This document shows positions 16,660 to 26,111 of a DNA stretch of 38,858 nucleotides, piece after piece. The notes below the pieces were generated by a model. The model was given only the letters and a program-made list of their open reading frames with translations. It did no database searches and was not told the DNA's origin. The stretch covers positions 1 through 38,858 of the forward strand of contig JAURQH010000016.1 of assembly GCA_030836185.1 (NCBI GenBank), read 5' to 3'. The stretch comes from Planctomycetota bacterium (GTDB taxonomy: Bacteria; Planctomycetota; Planctomycetia; Planctomycetales; Planctomycetaceae). Both the position numbers and the translations under genes were made by a program. Position 1 is the stretch's first letter; every line of letters starts with the position of its first letter.

Positions 16660-18591
16660 ATGGCGACTGCTGCGAAAAACGAAAATAACAAATACAACGC
16701 TGACGATATCGAAGTTCTCGAAGGACTCGAAGCGGTCAGGCGTCGGCCATCGATGTATATTGGTGGAGTCGATAATCGAGGGCTTCATCACTTGTTGTGG
16801 GAAATTGTCGATAACTCCGTCGATGAATATTTGGCAGGAGAAGCGGATCGCATCAGCATCACTCTCCATAAGGATAGTGCCTCCGCAACGATTGGAGATA
16901 ACGGTCGCGGTATCCCCGTCGATAAACACAAGAAACTCAAGAAGTCGGCTCTTGAAGTCATTCTCACGACTCTACACGCCGGGGGAAAATTTTCAGACAA
17001 AAACTATGCCCGTAGTGGTGGATTGCATGGTGTCGGCTCTTCGGTGGTGAACGCACTCTCTGAAGAGATGGTGGCCACCGTGCATCGTGATGGTTATGAA
17101 TGGGTCCAACGATACAAACGCGGACGCCCCACGACTCCCGTGAAGAAAGTGAAGAAATTTCGTGGTCACGGAACCTCCATTTTCTTTCGTCCCGATGATT
17201 CCATTTTTCGCAAAACCATATTCAATGCCGAGACGATCAAGCAACATCTGGAAGACATTTCCTATATTCATGGTGGTTTGAATATTTCATTCGAGGATGA
17301 AGGGAAAAAAGAAAAAGTTGAATTTCATCATCCAGAAGGGATTGCCGGCTATCTGGAAAAAATCACGAACGAAAGTGGGAAGAAAGTCGTTCACGAGCAA
17401 ATGTTTTCAGCGGAGAAAGAAGACGGAAACACCAAAGTTGAAATCGTCTTACATTGGACCGAATCGACCGACGAACAGATTCGTAGTTATGTGAACGGGA
17501 TTCGTACTCATGGAGGAGGGACACACGAGAACGGGTTCAAATCAGGAATCAACAAAGCCATCCGTAACTATATGGAGGTCCACAATATCAAGCAAAAAGG
17601 CCTCAGCATTACGGCAGACGATATCCGTGAAGGGTGTATGGCAATTACGTCCGCCTTTCTCTCAGACCCGATGTTCCAAGGACAAACCAAAGAGAAACTG
17701 AATAATCCCGAGATGACCGCTTGGGTGGAAGGTCTGGTTCGTCCCGCTTTGGAAACTTGGCTCAATAACAATCCATCGATTGCCGATGCGGTTGTTGGCC
17801 GTATTGTCTTGGCAGCACGAGCACGTCTGGCAAGTCGTGAAGCCTCCAGCGGTGTGAGGCGAAAAAGTCCATCCAAGCGAACCAGCTTGCCCGGCAAGCT
17901 GCTCGATTGCCGCTCGACCAAATCGGACGAATCCGAATTATTTATCGTCGAAGGTGATTCTGCCGGTGGTACAGCCGCAATGGGAAGAGACAGCCGCACA
18001 CAAGCTGTGCTTCCATTACGCGGGAAGATACTTAATACAGAATCGCTGTCAGCGTCGAAGGCAACTCAGAATCAAGAAGTCAAAGACCTCGTCGAAACTT
18101 TAGGAACAGGGATCAGCGATCATTTCGATATTCATAATCTGCGATACGGAAAAATCATCCTCCTCATGGATGCGGATAGCGATGGCTATCACATCAGCAC
18201 ACTTCTGCTGACCTTCTTCTTCCGTCATATGCCAGAATTGATTCGAGCAGGGAAACTTTACCTGGCTCAACCACCTCTGTATCGGATTCTGGTTGGTAAA
18301 GAAACTATCTACGCTCAGGATGATGCGGAGAAAGAAGAAATTCTGAATAGCCTTCCAGAAAATCGAAAAACTGAAGTGATTCGATTTAAAGGGCTCGGTG
18401 AAATGTCAGCCAAACAACTGAAAGAAACGACTCTCGATCCCGCAATCCGAATTTTGCTCAAAGTGGATATCGACAGTCAATTGGAAGCGGATGCGACGTT
18501 TTCCCAACTCCTGGGAAAAGATGCGTCCGAACGATACAAGGTGATCATGGAAGAGGCGAGCTTCGTCGATCTCGAAGAGATTGATCTCTAG
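16660..18591 (+). CDS. Type IIA DNA topoisomerase, subunit B (ParE/GyrB-like)
   Basis: The ATPase subunit paired with the upstream A subunit, 643 residues, the usual length for ParE or a GyrB without the proteobacterial insertion. The GHKL ATPase has EIVDNSVDE (Glu48 as general base, Asn52), GDNGRGIPV (79-87) and GGLHGVGSS (120-128), with a QTK loop at 342-344. The TOPRIM metal site has Glu431 in VEGDSAGG and DADSD (504-508), where GyrB usually has DADVD. RFKGLGEM (575-582) is near the C-terminus. The ATG at 16660 has a weak GGAT upstream. Cotranscription with the A subunit is expected from the 46-base gap. Gyrase and topoisomerase IV cannot be told apart safely by eye. Confidence 0.92.
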   Translation: MATAAKNENNKYNADDIEVLEGLEAVRRRPSMYIGGVDNRGLHHLLWEIVDNSVDEYLAGEADRISITLHKDSASATIGDNGRGIPVDKHKKLKKSALEVILTTLHAGGKFSDKNYARSGGLHGVGSSVVNALSEEMVATVHRDGYEWVQRYKRGRPTTPVKKVKKFRGHGTSIFFRPDDSIFRKTIFNAETIKQHLEDISYIHGGLNISFEDEGKKEKVEFHHPEGIAGYLEKITNESGKKVVHEQMFSAEKEDGNTKVEIVLHWTESTDEQIRSYVNGIRTHGGGTHENGFKSGINKAIRNYMEVHNIKQKGLSITADDIREGCMAITSAFLSDPMFQGQTKEKLNNPEMTAWVEGLVRPALETWLNNNPSIADAVVGRIVLAARARLASREASSGVRRKSPSKRTSLPGKLLDCRSTKSDESELFIVEGDSAGGTAAMGRDSRTQAVLPLRGKILNTESLSASKATQNQEVKDLVETLGTGISDHFDIHNLRYGKIILLMDADSDGYHISTLLLTFFFRHMPELIRAGKLYLAQPPLYRILVGKETIYAQDDAEKEEILNSLPENRKTEVIRFKGLGEMSAKQLKETTLDPAIRILLKVDIDSQLEADATFSQLLGKDASERYKVIMEEASFVDLEEIDL

Positions 18592-18631
18592 TAATCTTTC
18601 CGAAGCGAGAGTCGAGTATTATGGTAGGTTT

Positions 18632-19882
18632 CTAAATTGAAACTTCGGCCAAATCGTTCTCTCCCTCTGGTTGATACGGTGAGTATTCCACCAAGTCAAA
18701 CTGTTTGCCCCGCTTGCGGCGGTACAGAATCCCCCGCCATTCAATTTTGCTGATCCACATTGGTCGCACCACTCCCCAAAAATGAGTGAACACGGCAACG
18801 AACGCTGCCGAAAAAGTCTTGTGATCGAAGACTGATTTTCGAACTGAGATACCTTGGGAGACCAGTCTTTTTTTGACGACTCGACCTGTGAATGTTGCTT
18901 GCAGAAGGACAGACAAGTTCTGAATAATGATCGCTCCCGGTAATAGCCAGGCGATTCGATTTCCTTGCGAGACTGCTGCAATAAACGCTCCGACGGCCAT
19001 CAAAGGTACTGTCGCATTCAAGACACCCGGTAACATCACTGAGAACCAGCGAGGGTGATAAAGTTGTGCGAAGTGTAGCTGTCGACCAATGAAACGAATC
19101 GCACTGGGAAGTGTTGTGGATTCGCGATTGATCATCAGAGCTTCCGGCACTGTCTCGAGTTTGCGTCCTGTCTTGACGAGCGCTCCTGCTAGCGGTGTAT
19201 CTTCACAAAGACAATGTGACCAATGCTCGAGTAAATCTCCTTCTTCAAAAAAAGAACGTCGAATCGCCAACGACCCACCCCACGGAATTTGAAACAGGTA
19301 CATCTGAATGATGGCTCCAATGTTCCAATGTCGGCGGACCATGTTCCCCAACTCTCGCTCTGGCGGCATGAACCAGCGAATGCCGCTACTTGCTGCCGAC
19401 TCGGGGTTGATGACCAATGGTGTCACCAGTGAACGCAACCAGTCGGGTTCTGTGATGACATCTGCATCCAGCACGGTGACAATTTCATAGCGAGCGTCGA
19501 GTTGCCTAATCACTTGAATCAGTGCGGAGACTTTCAGGCTGCACGAGGGGAGAGGATCTTTCAGGTAATGAACCTCGATGTTGTTACTTTCACAGCTCTC
19601 CAGAAACTTTGCCACCACCGCCGCCGCAGGATCAACTTCTGAATCAATAATGATTTTGATGTCGTAGTCAGGGTAATCTTGGTGGACAAGTCCGTTAAGA
19701 CAATCAGGAAGAAACGGATCAGCGCCGCGCATCGCTAATAAAACCACTGCGGGCGGCAAGTCCTTTTCAGGACAATGAGGTGGCTCGCGCAGAAGCATTC
19801 TCTGGAATTTCGCAGCCCAGGAAAAATTGACGGCTGTGAGGATGAACAGCAGGACAACAAAGCCCACACATAAAAAACTCAT
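18632..19882 (-). CDS. Membrane glycosyltransferase, GT2 family
   Basis: About 416 residues. An N-terminal membrane segment (about 4-24) is followed by a GT-A nucleotide-sugar domain: PAVVLLAMRG, a LDADV metal-binding motif (about 139-143), PWGGSLAIRR (about 201-210) and CEDTPLA (about 227-233) with the base-type acidic residues. A QLYHPRW segment sits where processive GT2 enzymes have QxxRW. Two or three membrane helices follow (about 284-335, 355-375). The pattern is close to ceramide-glucosyltransferase/HpnI-like enzymes, but the acceptor is unknown. Two adjacent starts exist (GTG 19885, ATG 19882); AAGGTG at eight bases favours the ATG. It is convergent with the topoisomerase pair. Confidence 0.82.
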   Translation of the reverse strand: MSFLCVGFVVLLFILTAVNFSWAAKFQRMLLREPPHCPEKDLPPAVVLLAMRGADPFLPDCLNGLVHQDYPDYDIKIIIDSEVDPAAAVVAKFLESCESNNIEVHYLKDPLPSCSLKVSALIQVIRQLDARYEIVTVLDADVITEPDWLRSLVTPLVINPESAASSGIRWFMPPERELGNMVRRHWNIGAIIQMYLFQIPWGGSLAIRRSFFEEGDLLEHWSHCLCEDTPLAGALVKTGRKLETVPEALMINRESTTLPSAIRFIGRQLHFAQLYHPRWFSVMLPGVLNATVPLMAVGAFIAAVSQGNRIAWLLPGAIIIQNLSVLLQATFTGRVVKKRLVSQGISVRKSVFDHKTFSAAFVAVFTHFWGVVRPMWISKIEWRGILYRRKRGKQFDLVEYSPYQPEGENDLAEVSI

Positions 19883-20038
19883 CACGTAGACACCTTAATA
19901 CATCGTTGAAATCACGAGAATTTTGCGACAATACTTAGTTAACTATCATATCTATTCGCGAGAAAAGAAACAGACACACAAGCGGGGACTGGTTACAATG
20001 AATAGATTCCCGCAGCAATTACTGACTGAGCACTCTTT

Positions 20039-21361
20039 ATGGTACGGATTTTCTTATCTCTTCTGGTCATACTGGTTGGCCTCGTCGGTGATGCTATCGC
20101 GGACGATGTGCCAACAGATCTGAAATTACAGGAGCTCGTGAAGAAACTCGATGATTCATCGCGTTCAATACGTCAAAAAGCAGAGTCACAACTTTTGGCA
20201 ATCGGACCATCAGTGATTGAACGGCTGGAAAAAATGGAGACTTCCAACTCGATCACCGGGGAGAGGGAACTCAACAGAATCATTCGGAGTCTGAAGTCTC
20301 GGGCTGCTGTCTTAAAACAGACGCTGCCCGAATTAGAGCTACCCGATGCCCCTTTAACGCTGAGTCAGGCTGTCGAATTGTTGATCAAGCAGATCGGACA
20401 CGATTTGCAAATCGCTCGCGATCTGAAGGTGGGTGCAAAGACCATCCATTTCTCGGCAAACAAACTCTCCTATTGGTCGGCGATGATTGAGCTACTGAAT
20501 CATTACCAGCTCGACCTGGCAGTCAGTGAGAGTGGTCGTGTTTATATATTGAAGTCACGAAAAGAGCCCCGTTCTTATTTCGCGTCTTTGGATTCCTCTT
20601 TGGCTTCGCCAGATATTGCCTATCGGATCAATGGAGTTACTCGCAAAGCAGTCATCGGCCAAGATGACTTCGACTTGTTGCGTATCAACTTCCAAGTTTT
20701 GTTTGCGCCCTCCCGATATCCGTTTTATCTACAGGTCTCAGGAAACCAGGCAATGACTTGTACCCCGTTGGAGGAATTTCCTGAGGCTGTGAATCACGTG
20801 CCTCCTTTTTCGCCCGAAGCATTGACGGAAATTCCCTGTCAGTTGCAATTGATTTCTCCTGAGTTTCGAATTGATTGGCTCATCTCTAAAACTTTTCATC
20901 CAGATTCAGTGGATTTGTGTCTCATAATCAAGACACTCGAAGCGATTGATTCGCAAGAGTTTGCCTTCGAAGACTGGTCGGCTCCACGAGTGAGTCAGCG
21001 ATTGGGGTTGGCGGTTGTCACGCGAGAGAAGGTTTCCATTCAAGAAGAAACCATCTCGGTATTGATGCTGGTACTTCATTCTGATCGAGGTGCTCCTTTT
21101 GAATCACATCGCGAGTGGATGTCGAAGACAAAAATCAGGCTTACCGATGGAGTCCGGGAAATCTCTCCAAGTCGTCCCGCAGAAAAAATGTTGGAGGCGG
21201 ATGGCACCACGGCGTTGCGATTTACATTTCCACGTCCTGATTCATCCATTGAAGACTGGAAGTTAATCTATCAATTACCTACTCAATTTAATGAATTTCA
21301 ACAATCTGCTCGTTCACGGATTGATCTGAATACTTGGTTGGATCAAGAGTCAGACAACTAA
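20039..21361 (+). CDS. Exported protein of unknown function with helical N-terminal repeat
   Basis: A 440-residue protein with a signal peptide (hydrophobic about 4-17, cleavage near DAIA). Residues about 28-95 look like HEAT-type helices (LQELVKKLDDSSRSIRQKAE, then LLAIGPSVIERLEKM), a composition common in planctomycete exported proteins. The remainder is mixed alpha/beta with no motif I recognise. ATG 20039 gives the signal peptide, but the upstream ribosome-binding site is weak. The stop codon abuts the ATG of the DinB-fold gene, so the two are probably cotranscribed. Function unknown. Confidence 0.75.
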   Translation: MVRIFLSLLVILVGLVGDAIADDVPTDLKLQELVKKLDDSSRSIRQKAESQLLAIGPSVIERLEKMETSNSITGERELNRIIRSLKSRAAVLKQTLPELELPDAPLTLSQAVELLIKQIGHDLQIARDLKVGAKTIHFSANKLSYWSAMIELLNHYQLDLAVSESGRVYILKSRKEPRSYFASLDSSLASPDIAYRINGVTRKAVIGQDDFDLLRINFQVLFAPSRYPFYLQVSGNQAMTCTPLEEFPEAVNHVPPFSPEALTEIPCQLQLISPEFRIDWLISKTFHPDSVDLCLIIKTLEAIDSQEFAFEDWSAPRVSQRLGLAVVTREKVSIQEETISVLMLVLHSDRGAPFESHREWMSKTKIRLTDGVREISPSRPAEKMLEADGTTALRFTFPRPDSSIEDWKLIYQLPTQFNEFQQSARSRIDLNTWLDQESDN

Positions 21362-21889
21362 ATGAAACGGTCCTCGAAGCCTAGGAATAAAACGAAAATG
21401 AACACTATCGATACGATTGAATATTCACTCAATTCCTCCAATATGTTCGTCCATGCTTATGTTGATGATCTGTCTCCTGATGACTGGATGGTCAGACCGA
21501 CAGAAGGAGCCAATCATCTCGCCTGGCAGTTCGGGCATCTCCTGACTGCAACGAAGGCTCTCGCCGAGGCATGTTTTCCCGGTGAACTGCCTGAGTTACC
21601 AGAGGGGTTTGGAGAGAAGTACACGACTGAAACAAGCAGTTCCGACAACCCCGAAGATTTTCATTCAGTCGATGAATTAATCGCTCTCTATGAGGCACAG
21701 CGTCAGGCTTTGCTGAAAGCGGTTGCCGGGCTTTCAGAAGATGATCTTGTGAAACCAGCTCCTGAAAATTTGGAACAAATTGCCAAAACCGTTGGTGAAG
21801 TGTGCGAGTTTCAGGCATTGCATTGGATGATGCACGCCGGTCAATGGGCCATCATTCGTCGTAAGCTGGGGCACCCTGCCAAATTCTAA
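21362..21889 (+). CDS. DinB-fold putative metal-dependent protein
   Basis: A 175-residue four-helix-bundle protein of the DinB/YfiT superfamily. The likely metal ligands are His59 (in WQFGHLL) and His154 and His158 (in HWMMHAGQW); the HxxxHxGQ pattern is the family hallmark. Members include thiol-dependent transferases and damage-inducible proteins of unknown activity, so no reaction is assigned. The first ATG directly follows the stop of the upstream gene. A second ATG at 21398 (MNTIDT) fits family N-termini better, and AGGA lies upstream of it. The end overlaps the convergent rsmB stop by four bases. Confidence 0.85.
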   Translation: MKRSSKPRNKTKMNTIDTIEYSLNSSNMFVHAYVDDLSPDDWMVRPTEGANHLAWQFGHLLTATKALAEACFPGELPELPEGFGEKYTTETSSSDNPEDFHSVDELIALYEAQRQALLKAVAGLSEDDLVKPAPENLEQIAKTVGEVCEFQALHWMMHAGQWAIIRRKLGHPAKF

Positions 21890-23253
21890 TCGGTTGCTGT
21901 TTGATGAGTCAGTAAGGCCTGAAACCCGCCGTCACTCGGACTGCCGGGAAGATAGAGTTTCTGTGAAGTACAGACAAATTGTGTATTCGTTTTCAGAAAC
22001 TGTTCGACCACCCGTTCATTTTCTTCCGGTTCAAGGCTGCATGTCGAATAGAGAATTCGTCCACCGGGTTTCAAGTGCGAGGCGGCTTGAGTGAGTAGAC
22101 GAAGTTGTAATTGAGACAGTTCCTGAATGTCGGCTGGTGAAATTCGCCAGCGGGCATCGACTCGTTTTCCTAAGACCCCCGTGTTGGTACAGGGGGCGTC
22201 GATCAAAATTCGATCAAACGGGCCTGCGGGGAAATCGTCACCCTCATACCCGATTTGAACCGTTTCGATCAACTTTGCATCACAGCGTTTCGCGTTTTCA
22301 CGCACCTTGGATAAGCGGTCCTCACTGACATCCGCGGCGATAATCGAACCTTCAAAGTTCATCAGTTCCGCGAGGTGAATCGTTTTGGTGCCGGGAGCCG
22401 CACAAAGATCGAGGACGGTCTCTCCCGGTTGCGGGTTTAATGTTGGGGCTGCCTGTTGAGCTGTTTCATCCTGAACCGAAAACAGACCGGTTTCCCAACC
22501 GGGGAGTTGTGTCACCGAGTTCGTTTCAATATCCAGCAGCGATGTGGCAACATTCCCCAAACGTCCTTGAGAATCTCCCTCTGCGAAGAGCGTGAGTAGT
22601 TTATCGCGAGAAATCTTATTAAGATTCACGCGTAGGCACATTCGTGGAGAACTCAAGAACCAGTTCGCGATTTTTAGAAGTTGCTCTTGATCAAACTGTT
22701 TCTGCCAGCGGTCGATTAACCAACGGGGCAAACTGAAGGCGGCGGAAACGTATCCTGCAAAATCTTTGTCTGGGTTGGGAAAGTGATCCCGTTTCAGAAG
22801 ACGCAACTCATCGATGGTTTGCGCGGGATAAACATTGGAGGCGAATTTCGAGGGGGATTCGTCGGTACAATCTCGATCAATGTTTCTGAGAACACCATTC
22901 AGCAGTTTGCACCAGTGCGGTTTACCAATCCGACGGGCGACTTCAACGGTTTCATTCACATCGGCATGTCGATGATCGGAAGCCCCCAACAGAACTTGTG
23001 CTGTTCCCAGCTTTAACAGAATCCACAAGTCGGGTTCAATGACGCGATTGACAAACTGTTTCAGAACGGATTCGAGTGTCAGCTTTCTGCGGATGACGGT
23101 TGTCACCAAATAGCGAAGCCGGGTGAGGTCGCGAATGTCTGACGCGGCTGCAATTTTCTCAATCAGAGTTTCTGCGAATTCTTCCGAGTTTGCGGCTTCG
23201 ACGAGCACATGGAATGCCTGTTCTCTTACCGTTTGAGGGCGGGGCGATGTCAT
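21886..23253 (-). CDS. rsmB: 16S rRNA (cytosine(967)-C5)-methyltransferase RsmB
   Basis: A 455-residue SAM-dependent enzyme that methylates C967 of 16S rRNA. The N-terminal NusB-like helical domain (about 1-140) contains [20 protein letters not shown]. The C-terminal Rossmann methyltransferase shows [12 protein letters not shown] (SAM binding), [13 protein letters not shown] (motif IV cysteine) and [11 protein letters not shown] (motif VI, catalytic cysteine). A frame starting at 23268 is possible, but ATG 23253 overlaps the aroA stop in an ATGA arrangement, indicating translational coupling. The stop lies inside the end of the convergent DinB gene. Confidence 0.92.
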   Translation of the reverse strand: MTSPRPQTVREQAFHVLVEAANSEEFAETLIEKIAAASDIRDLTRLRYLVTTVIRRKLTLESVLKQFVNRVIEPDLWILLKLGTAQVLLGASDHRHADVNETVEVARRIGKPHWCKLLNGVLRNIDRDCTDESPSKFASNVYPAQTIDELRLLKRDHFPNPDKDFAGYVSAAFSLPRWLIDRWQKQFDQEQLLKIANWFLSSPRMCLRVNLNKISRDKLLTLFAEGDSQGRLGNVATSLLDIETNSVTQLPGWETGLFSVQDETAQQAAPTLNPQPGETVLDLCAAPGTKTIHLAELMNFEGSIIAADVSEDRLSKVRENAKRCDAKLIETVQIGYEGDDFPAGPFDRILIDAPCTNTGVLGKRVDARWRISPADIQELSQLQLRLLTQAASHLKPGGRILYSTCSLEPEENERVVEQFLKTNTQFVCTSQKLYLPGSPSDGGFQALLTHQTATD

Positions 23254-24533
23254 GATGGGATTTGACACAATCGTTCGAGATCGTCAAAAAAGTGAGGATA
23301 AGTTTTCACTGTACATCCCGGATTGTCGATGACAACTCCCTCTGATTTTAAGCCGATTAAAGCAAAGCTCATCGCCATGCGATGATCGTTATAGGTTTCG
23401 ACGGTAGCAGGAGTGATGGGGGCTGGATGAATCGTCAATCCTTCTTCTTCCTCATCGACGGTTTGTCCCAGTTTTCGCAATTCATTGGCAACCGCAGAAA
23501 TACGATCCGTCTCTTTATGTCGCATATGACCGACATTCGTGATTCGAGTCGGGCCTTCTGCAAAAACAGCCACGGCAGACAGCGTCTGAGCCGTATCACT
23601 GATTGCATTCATGTCAATCTCGATGCCATGTAGTGGTCGTCCGATGACGGTGACCGAATCATTTTTCCAACTCACATCGCAACCCATTTGCTCCAACGCA
23701 TCGACGAATCGGACATCACCTTGCAGGGCGAGTTGAGAAAGTCCCTCAACAGTCACAGTACCACCCGTGATCGCGGCAGCAGCTAAGAAATAACTGGCGG
23801 CGGAGGCATCTGGTTCGATGAAGTAATGTGTCGACCGATAGCTTGCCGGCTCAATATGAAAATGGTTGTCTGATTGTATCTCAACGGCGACGCCGAACTG
23901 TGCCATCACACCCAGCGTCATATCGATGTAGGGTTCAGAGACGAGAGGTCCATCGACGATAATCTGAGTCGAAGACTTGGCGCAAGGTGCCGTCATTAAT
24001 AAGGCACTCAGATACTGGCTGGAAATATTCCCTTTGACGCGGGTCTCGCCTCCCTGAATACCTTGGGCGTGAATTTTCACGGGCGGGCAATCGTTCCCTT
24101 CGCGACATTCCACTTGAGCGTTCCATTGGGTTAACGCGTTGACGAGATGACCGATGGGGCGTTCGCGCATGCGACTATTACCATCGAGCAGGTATTCACC
24201 GTGACCGTTGCAGCATAAGGCTGTCAGAAAACGAATACTTGTCCCGCTGTTTTCGAGCCACAATTCGGCCGACGGTGCCGGAGGAGTTCCCGCACATCCG
24301 AGGATTTTGGCGGTGTTGTTTTGAGCGTCATGAGTGACCGAGATGCCCAGACGGTTCAGGCTCTCCATCATAACGCGCGTGTCTTCGCAGTCCAGCAATC
24401 CGGTCAATTGAGTTTCGCCATCGGCGAGAGCTGCCAAAATAAGGGCTCGGTTGGAAATGCTTTTCGAGCCGGGCGGACGAATGCTTCCATTCACCGGGCC
24501 TGAAACAGGTTGTATTTTGCGTGTTTCTGACAT
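23250..24533 (-). CDS. aroA: 3-phosphoshikimate 1-carboxyvinyltransferase (EPSP synthase)
   Basis: The sixth step of the shikimate pathway: transfer of enolpyruvate from PEP to shikimate-3-phosphate. The 427 residues are a normal length. Visible signatures are [12 protein letters not shown] (Lys24, Ser25, Arg29), [11 protein letters not shown] (95-105, with the glyphosate-contact glycine retained), [11 protein letters not shown] (about 116-126), [18 protein letters not shown] and the closing [11 protein letters not shown]. The motif set is complete, so it should be active. The rsmB start overlaps its stop by four bases. It is probably transcribed from the 351-base spacer upstream. Confidence 0.95.
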   Translation of the reverse strand: MSETRKIQPVSGPVNGSIRPPGSKSISNRALILAALADGETQLTGLLDCEDTRVMMESLNRLGISVTHDAQNNTAKILGCAGTPPAPSAELWLENSGTSIRFLTALCCNGHGEYLLDGNSRMRERPIGHLVNALTQWNAQVECREGNDCPPVKIHAQGIQGGETRVKGNISSQYLSALLMTAPCAKSSTQIIVDGPLVSEPYIDMTLGVMAQFGVAVEIQSDNHFHIEPASYRSTHYFIEPDASAASYFLAAAAITGGTVTVEGLSQLALQGDVRFVDALEQMGCDVSWKNDSVTVIGRPLHGIEIDMNAISDTAQTLSAVAVFAEGPTRITNVGHMRHKETDRISAVANELRKLGQTVDEEEEGLTIHPAPITPATVETYNDHRMAMSFALIGLKSEGVVIDNPGCTVKTYPHFFDDLERLCQIPS

Positions 24534-24884
24534 GAATTAGGTCATTTTAGAGTCTGTCGGCGGCTATCTTTGGCTACTACTGTGATTTCTTGGGCAGTCA
24601 ATGTGAAGTCTGTCTGGCAATATTGTACTGATCCACGCCCAGAACCGAAGTAGCACGAACTCTTTGTTCATCAAGAAAGTGCTTCCAATTTCAGACTTAG
24701 AACCATCATAACCGGCCCTTCGCCCACTCTGACGGCAGAAGAGCTTGAAACAGCCGTTTTCTTCCAAAGCCGTATATCTTACCAGGACGATGTATTTTAA
24801 AGGAAATGTACTTCTCAATAAAACGGGAGCACGTTTCGAAAATATCTTCGAGACAAGCTAAACGCCTGAAATGGATTTTCACGG
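24534..24884. other. Divergent intergenic region upstream of aroA
   Basis: A 351-base spacer between aroA (minus) and an exported or membrane-anchored protein gene (plus). It should contain promoters for both. An 84-codon open frame inside has no motif or credible start and is not called. A short nested stem (GAAC/GTTC near 24657-24672) is present but unremarkable. No known RNA was recognised. Confidence 0.5.
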
Positions 24885-25556
24885 ATGTCTACAATTCACG
24901 TTCGCATCACACTTCTGACACTTGCCACAGCCATGTTTGGCATGATCTGGTCACATGATCACAAACCTGTGGTTGAACCGAAGACGGTGGTCGCTTATGA
25001 CTTTGAATGGCCTTGTGCTGTGAAAACCGTTGATCCAATGATTCAGATGGTCTCTTGGCAACAACTCGATGAAGTTGTCTTGCCGTTATCTTTGGAGAGT
25101 GAAATTGTGATCGACGATTTGGTCGAACAGTCGAATGAGACTGTGAATGTGATTGTTCCAGAGTTCATAGAAGTGAGTCGGCTCGCTTATCCTTTACCAT
25201 ACGATCTGGCGGTCGGTGATTATCGCGTCATTGATCAGCATGGTGGCGTACAAAACTTATCAGTCACGGTAGAAAACGTAAGTGATTGGGGACTCTCGGC
25301 GTCCAATTCATCGCAAAACTCCTATGAAATTCACAGTCACGATTGTCGCTGGCATTTCATCAAAATCTCGGAACCAGTTGCCATCGTCTCGGAAGAAGAC
25401 AAACCGAGTGATATCGAGATGGAAGCCGCTTGGGGATCGGTGTTGAGTTTTGCAGGGGAAGCAATCAATCCCGCCGTTCAAAAAGTCTCCAAACCATTCC
25501 AAAACTGGCTGAGCGAAGATGTCAGGCTATCCGCGAAACCGTCCCAGTTGAATTGA
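24885..25556 (+). CDS. Hypothetical exported or membrane-anchored protein
   Basis: A 223-residue protein with one N-terminal hydrophobic segment (about 5-22, RITLLTLATAMFGMIW). It could be a signal anchor, since no clear cleavage site is seen. The remaining part is acidic, with predicted strand-rich sequence (about 50-165) and a short amphipathic C-terminal end. I recognise no family, and no catalytic motif is visible. ATG 24885 has GG(A) close by but no strong ribosome-binding site; an ATG at 24871 is in another frame. A HicB-like gene follows after 49 bases on the same strand. Confidence 0.62.
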   Translation: MSTIHVRITLLTLATAMFGMIWSHDHKPVVEPKTVVAYDFEWPCAVKTVDPMIQMVSWQQLDEVVLPLSLESEIVIDDLVEQSNETVNVIVPEFIEVSRLAYPLPYDLAVGDYRVIDQHGGVQNLSVTVENVSDWGLSASNSSQNSYEIHSHDCRWHFIKISEPVAIVSEEDKPSDIEMEAAWGSVLSFAGEAINPAVQKVSKPFQNWLSEDVRLSAKPSQLN

Positions 25557-25605
25557 AAATGCAGACTGGTATCGAGAGCTTCTACTGGTACAATCTGCCA
25601 CAATC

Positions 25606-25902
25606 ATGAATCATTCTTTACCAATCACCGATGGCCCCAACGATCAACCACCCGTCTATGATTGTCGCGTCGTCTTAACGCCTCCCACGGGAGACGACTT
25701 CAGCTATCAGGCTTTCGCGGGAAATCTTCCCGAGATTACGGCAACTGGTCCAACAGAACGGGATTGTCTGCGTGATCTGGTGGCTCTCTTCAAAGAGGCA
25801 CTGCAAAACTACCGCGAATCGGGTGAGCCCATTCCCTGGACCGAGCCTCCAATTGCTCCCACACAGGGACAGCAACAAAGATGGATTCCCGTTCATCTTT
25901 AG
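25606..25902 (+). CDS. HicB-like antitoxin-fold protein without HicA
   Basis: A 98-residue protein resembling the partial RNase H fold of HicB antitoxins: an opening strand (YDCRVVLTPP), the FAGNLPEITATGPTERDCL turn corresponding to the usual pattern of aromatic residue, leucine-proline and TxGxTxEEA, and a helix (LVALFKEALQNYRESGEPIPW). The C-terminal tail lacks the DNA-binding domain seen in long HicB proteins. No HicA toxin gene lies beside it, so it is either an orphan or a planctomycete protein that reuses the fold for another purpose. The assignment is by pattern only. Confidence 0.65.
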   Translation: MNHSLPITDGPNDQPPVYDCRVVLTPPTGDDFSYQAFAGNLPEITATGPTERDCLRDLVALFKEALQNYRESGEPIPWTEPPIAPTQGQQQRWIPVHL

Positions 25903-26111
25903 AGATCCCGCAAAGTCTTCTTTTATATCCCAAAGCCCCTATTCTTCCGAGGCAGATCTTTCGCCATAATCCTTCCGTCCCCGCTTGGATATTGGTGACC
26001 GAAGCTCTCGTTTGTTGTCCGGTTATGTCGATTCTCAGGATTATCGTAGCGAGATTGGGTGGTAATGCTGCGCAATCTGTCGTCTTTGTTCACTGAGATA
26101 TCAATTCATAA

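Noticed and set aside
24564-24818. 84-codon minus-strand frame upstream of aroA
   Set aside because: No recognisable motif and no good start context; probably promoter DNA.
25881-26096. 71-codon frame between the HicB-like gene and the lipoprotein gene
   Set aside because: It overlaps the end of the HicB-like gene out of frame, has no ribosome-binding site and no motif.
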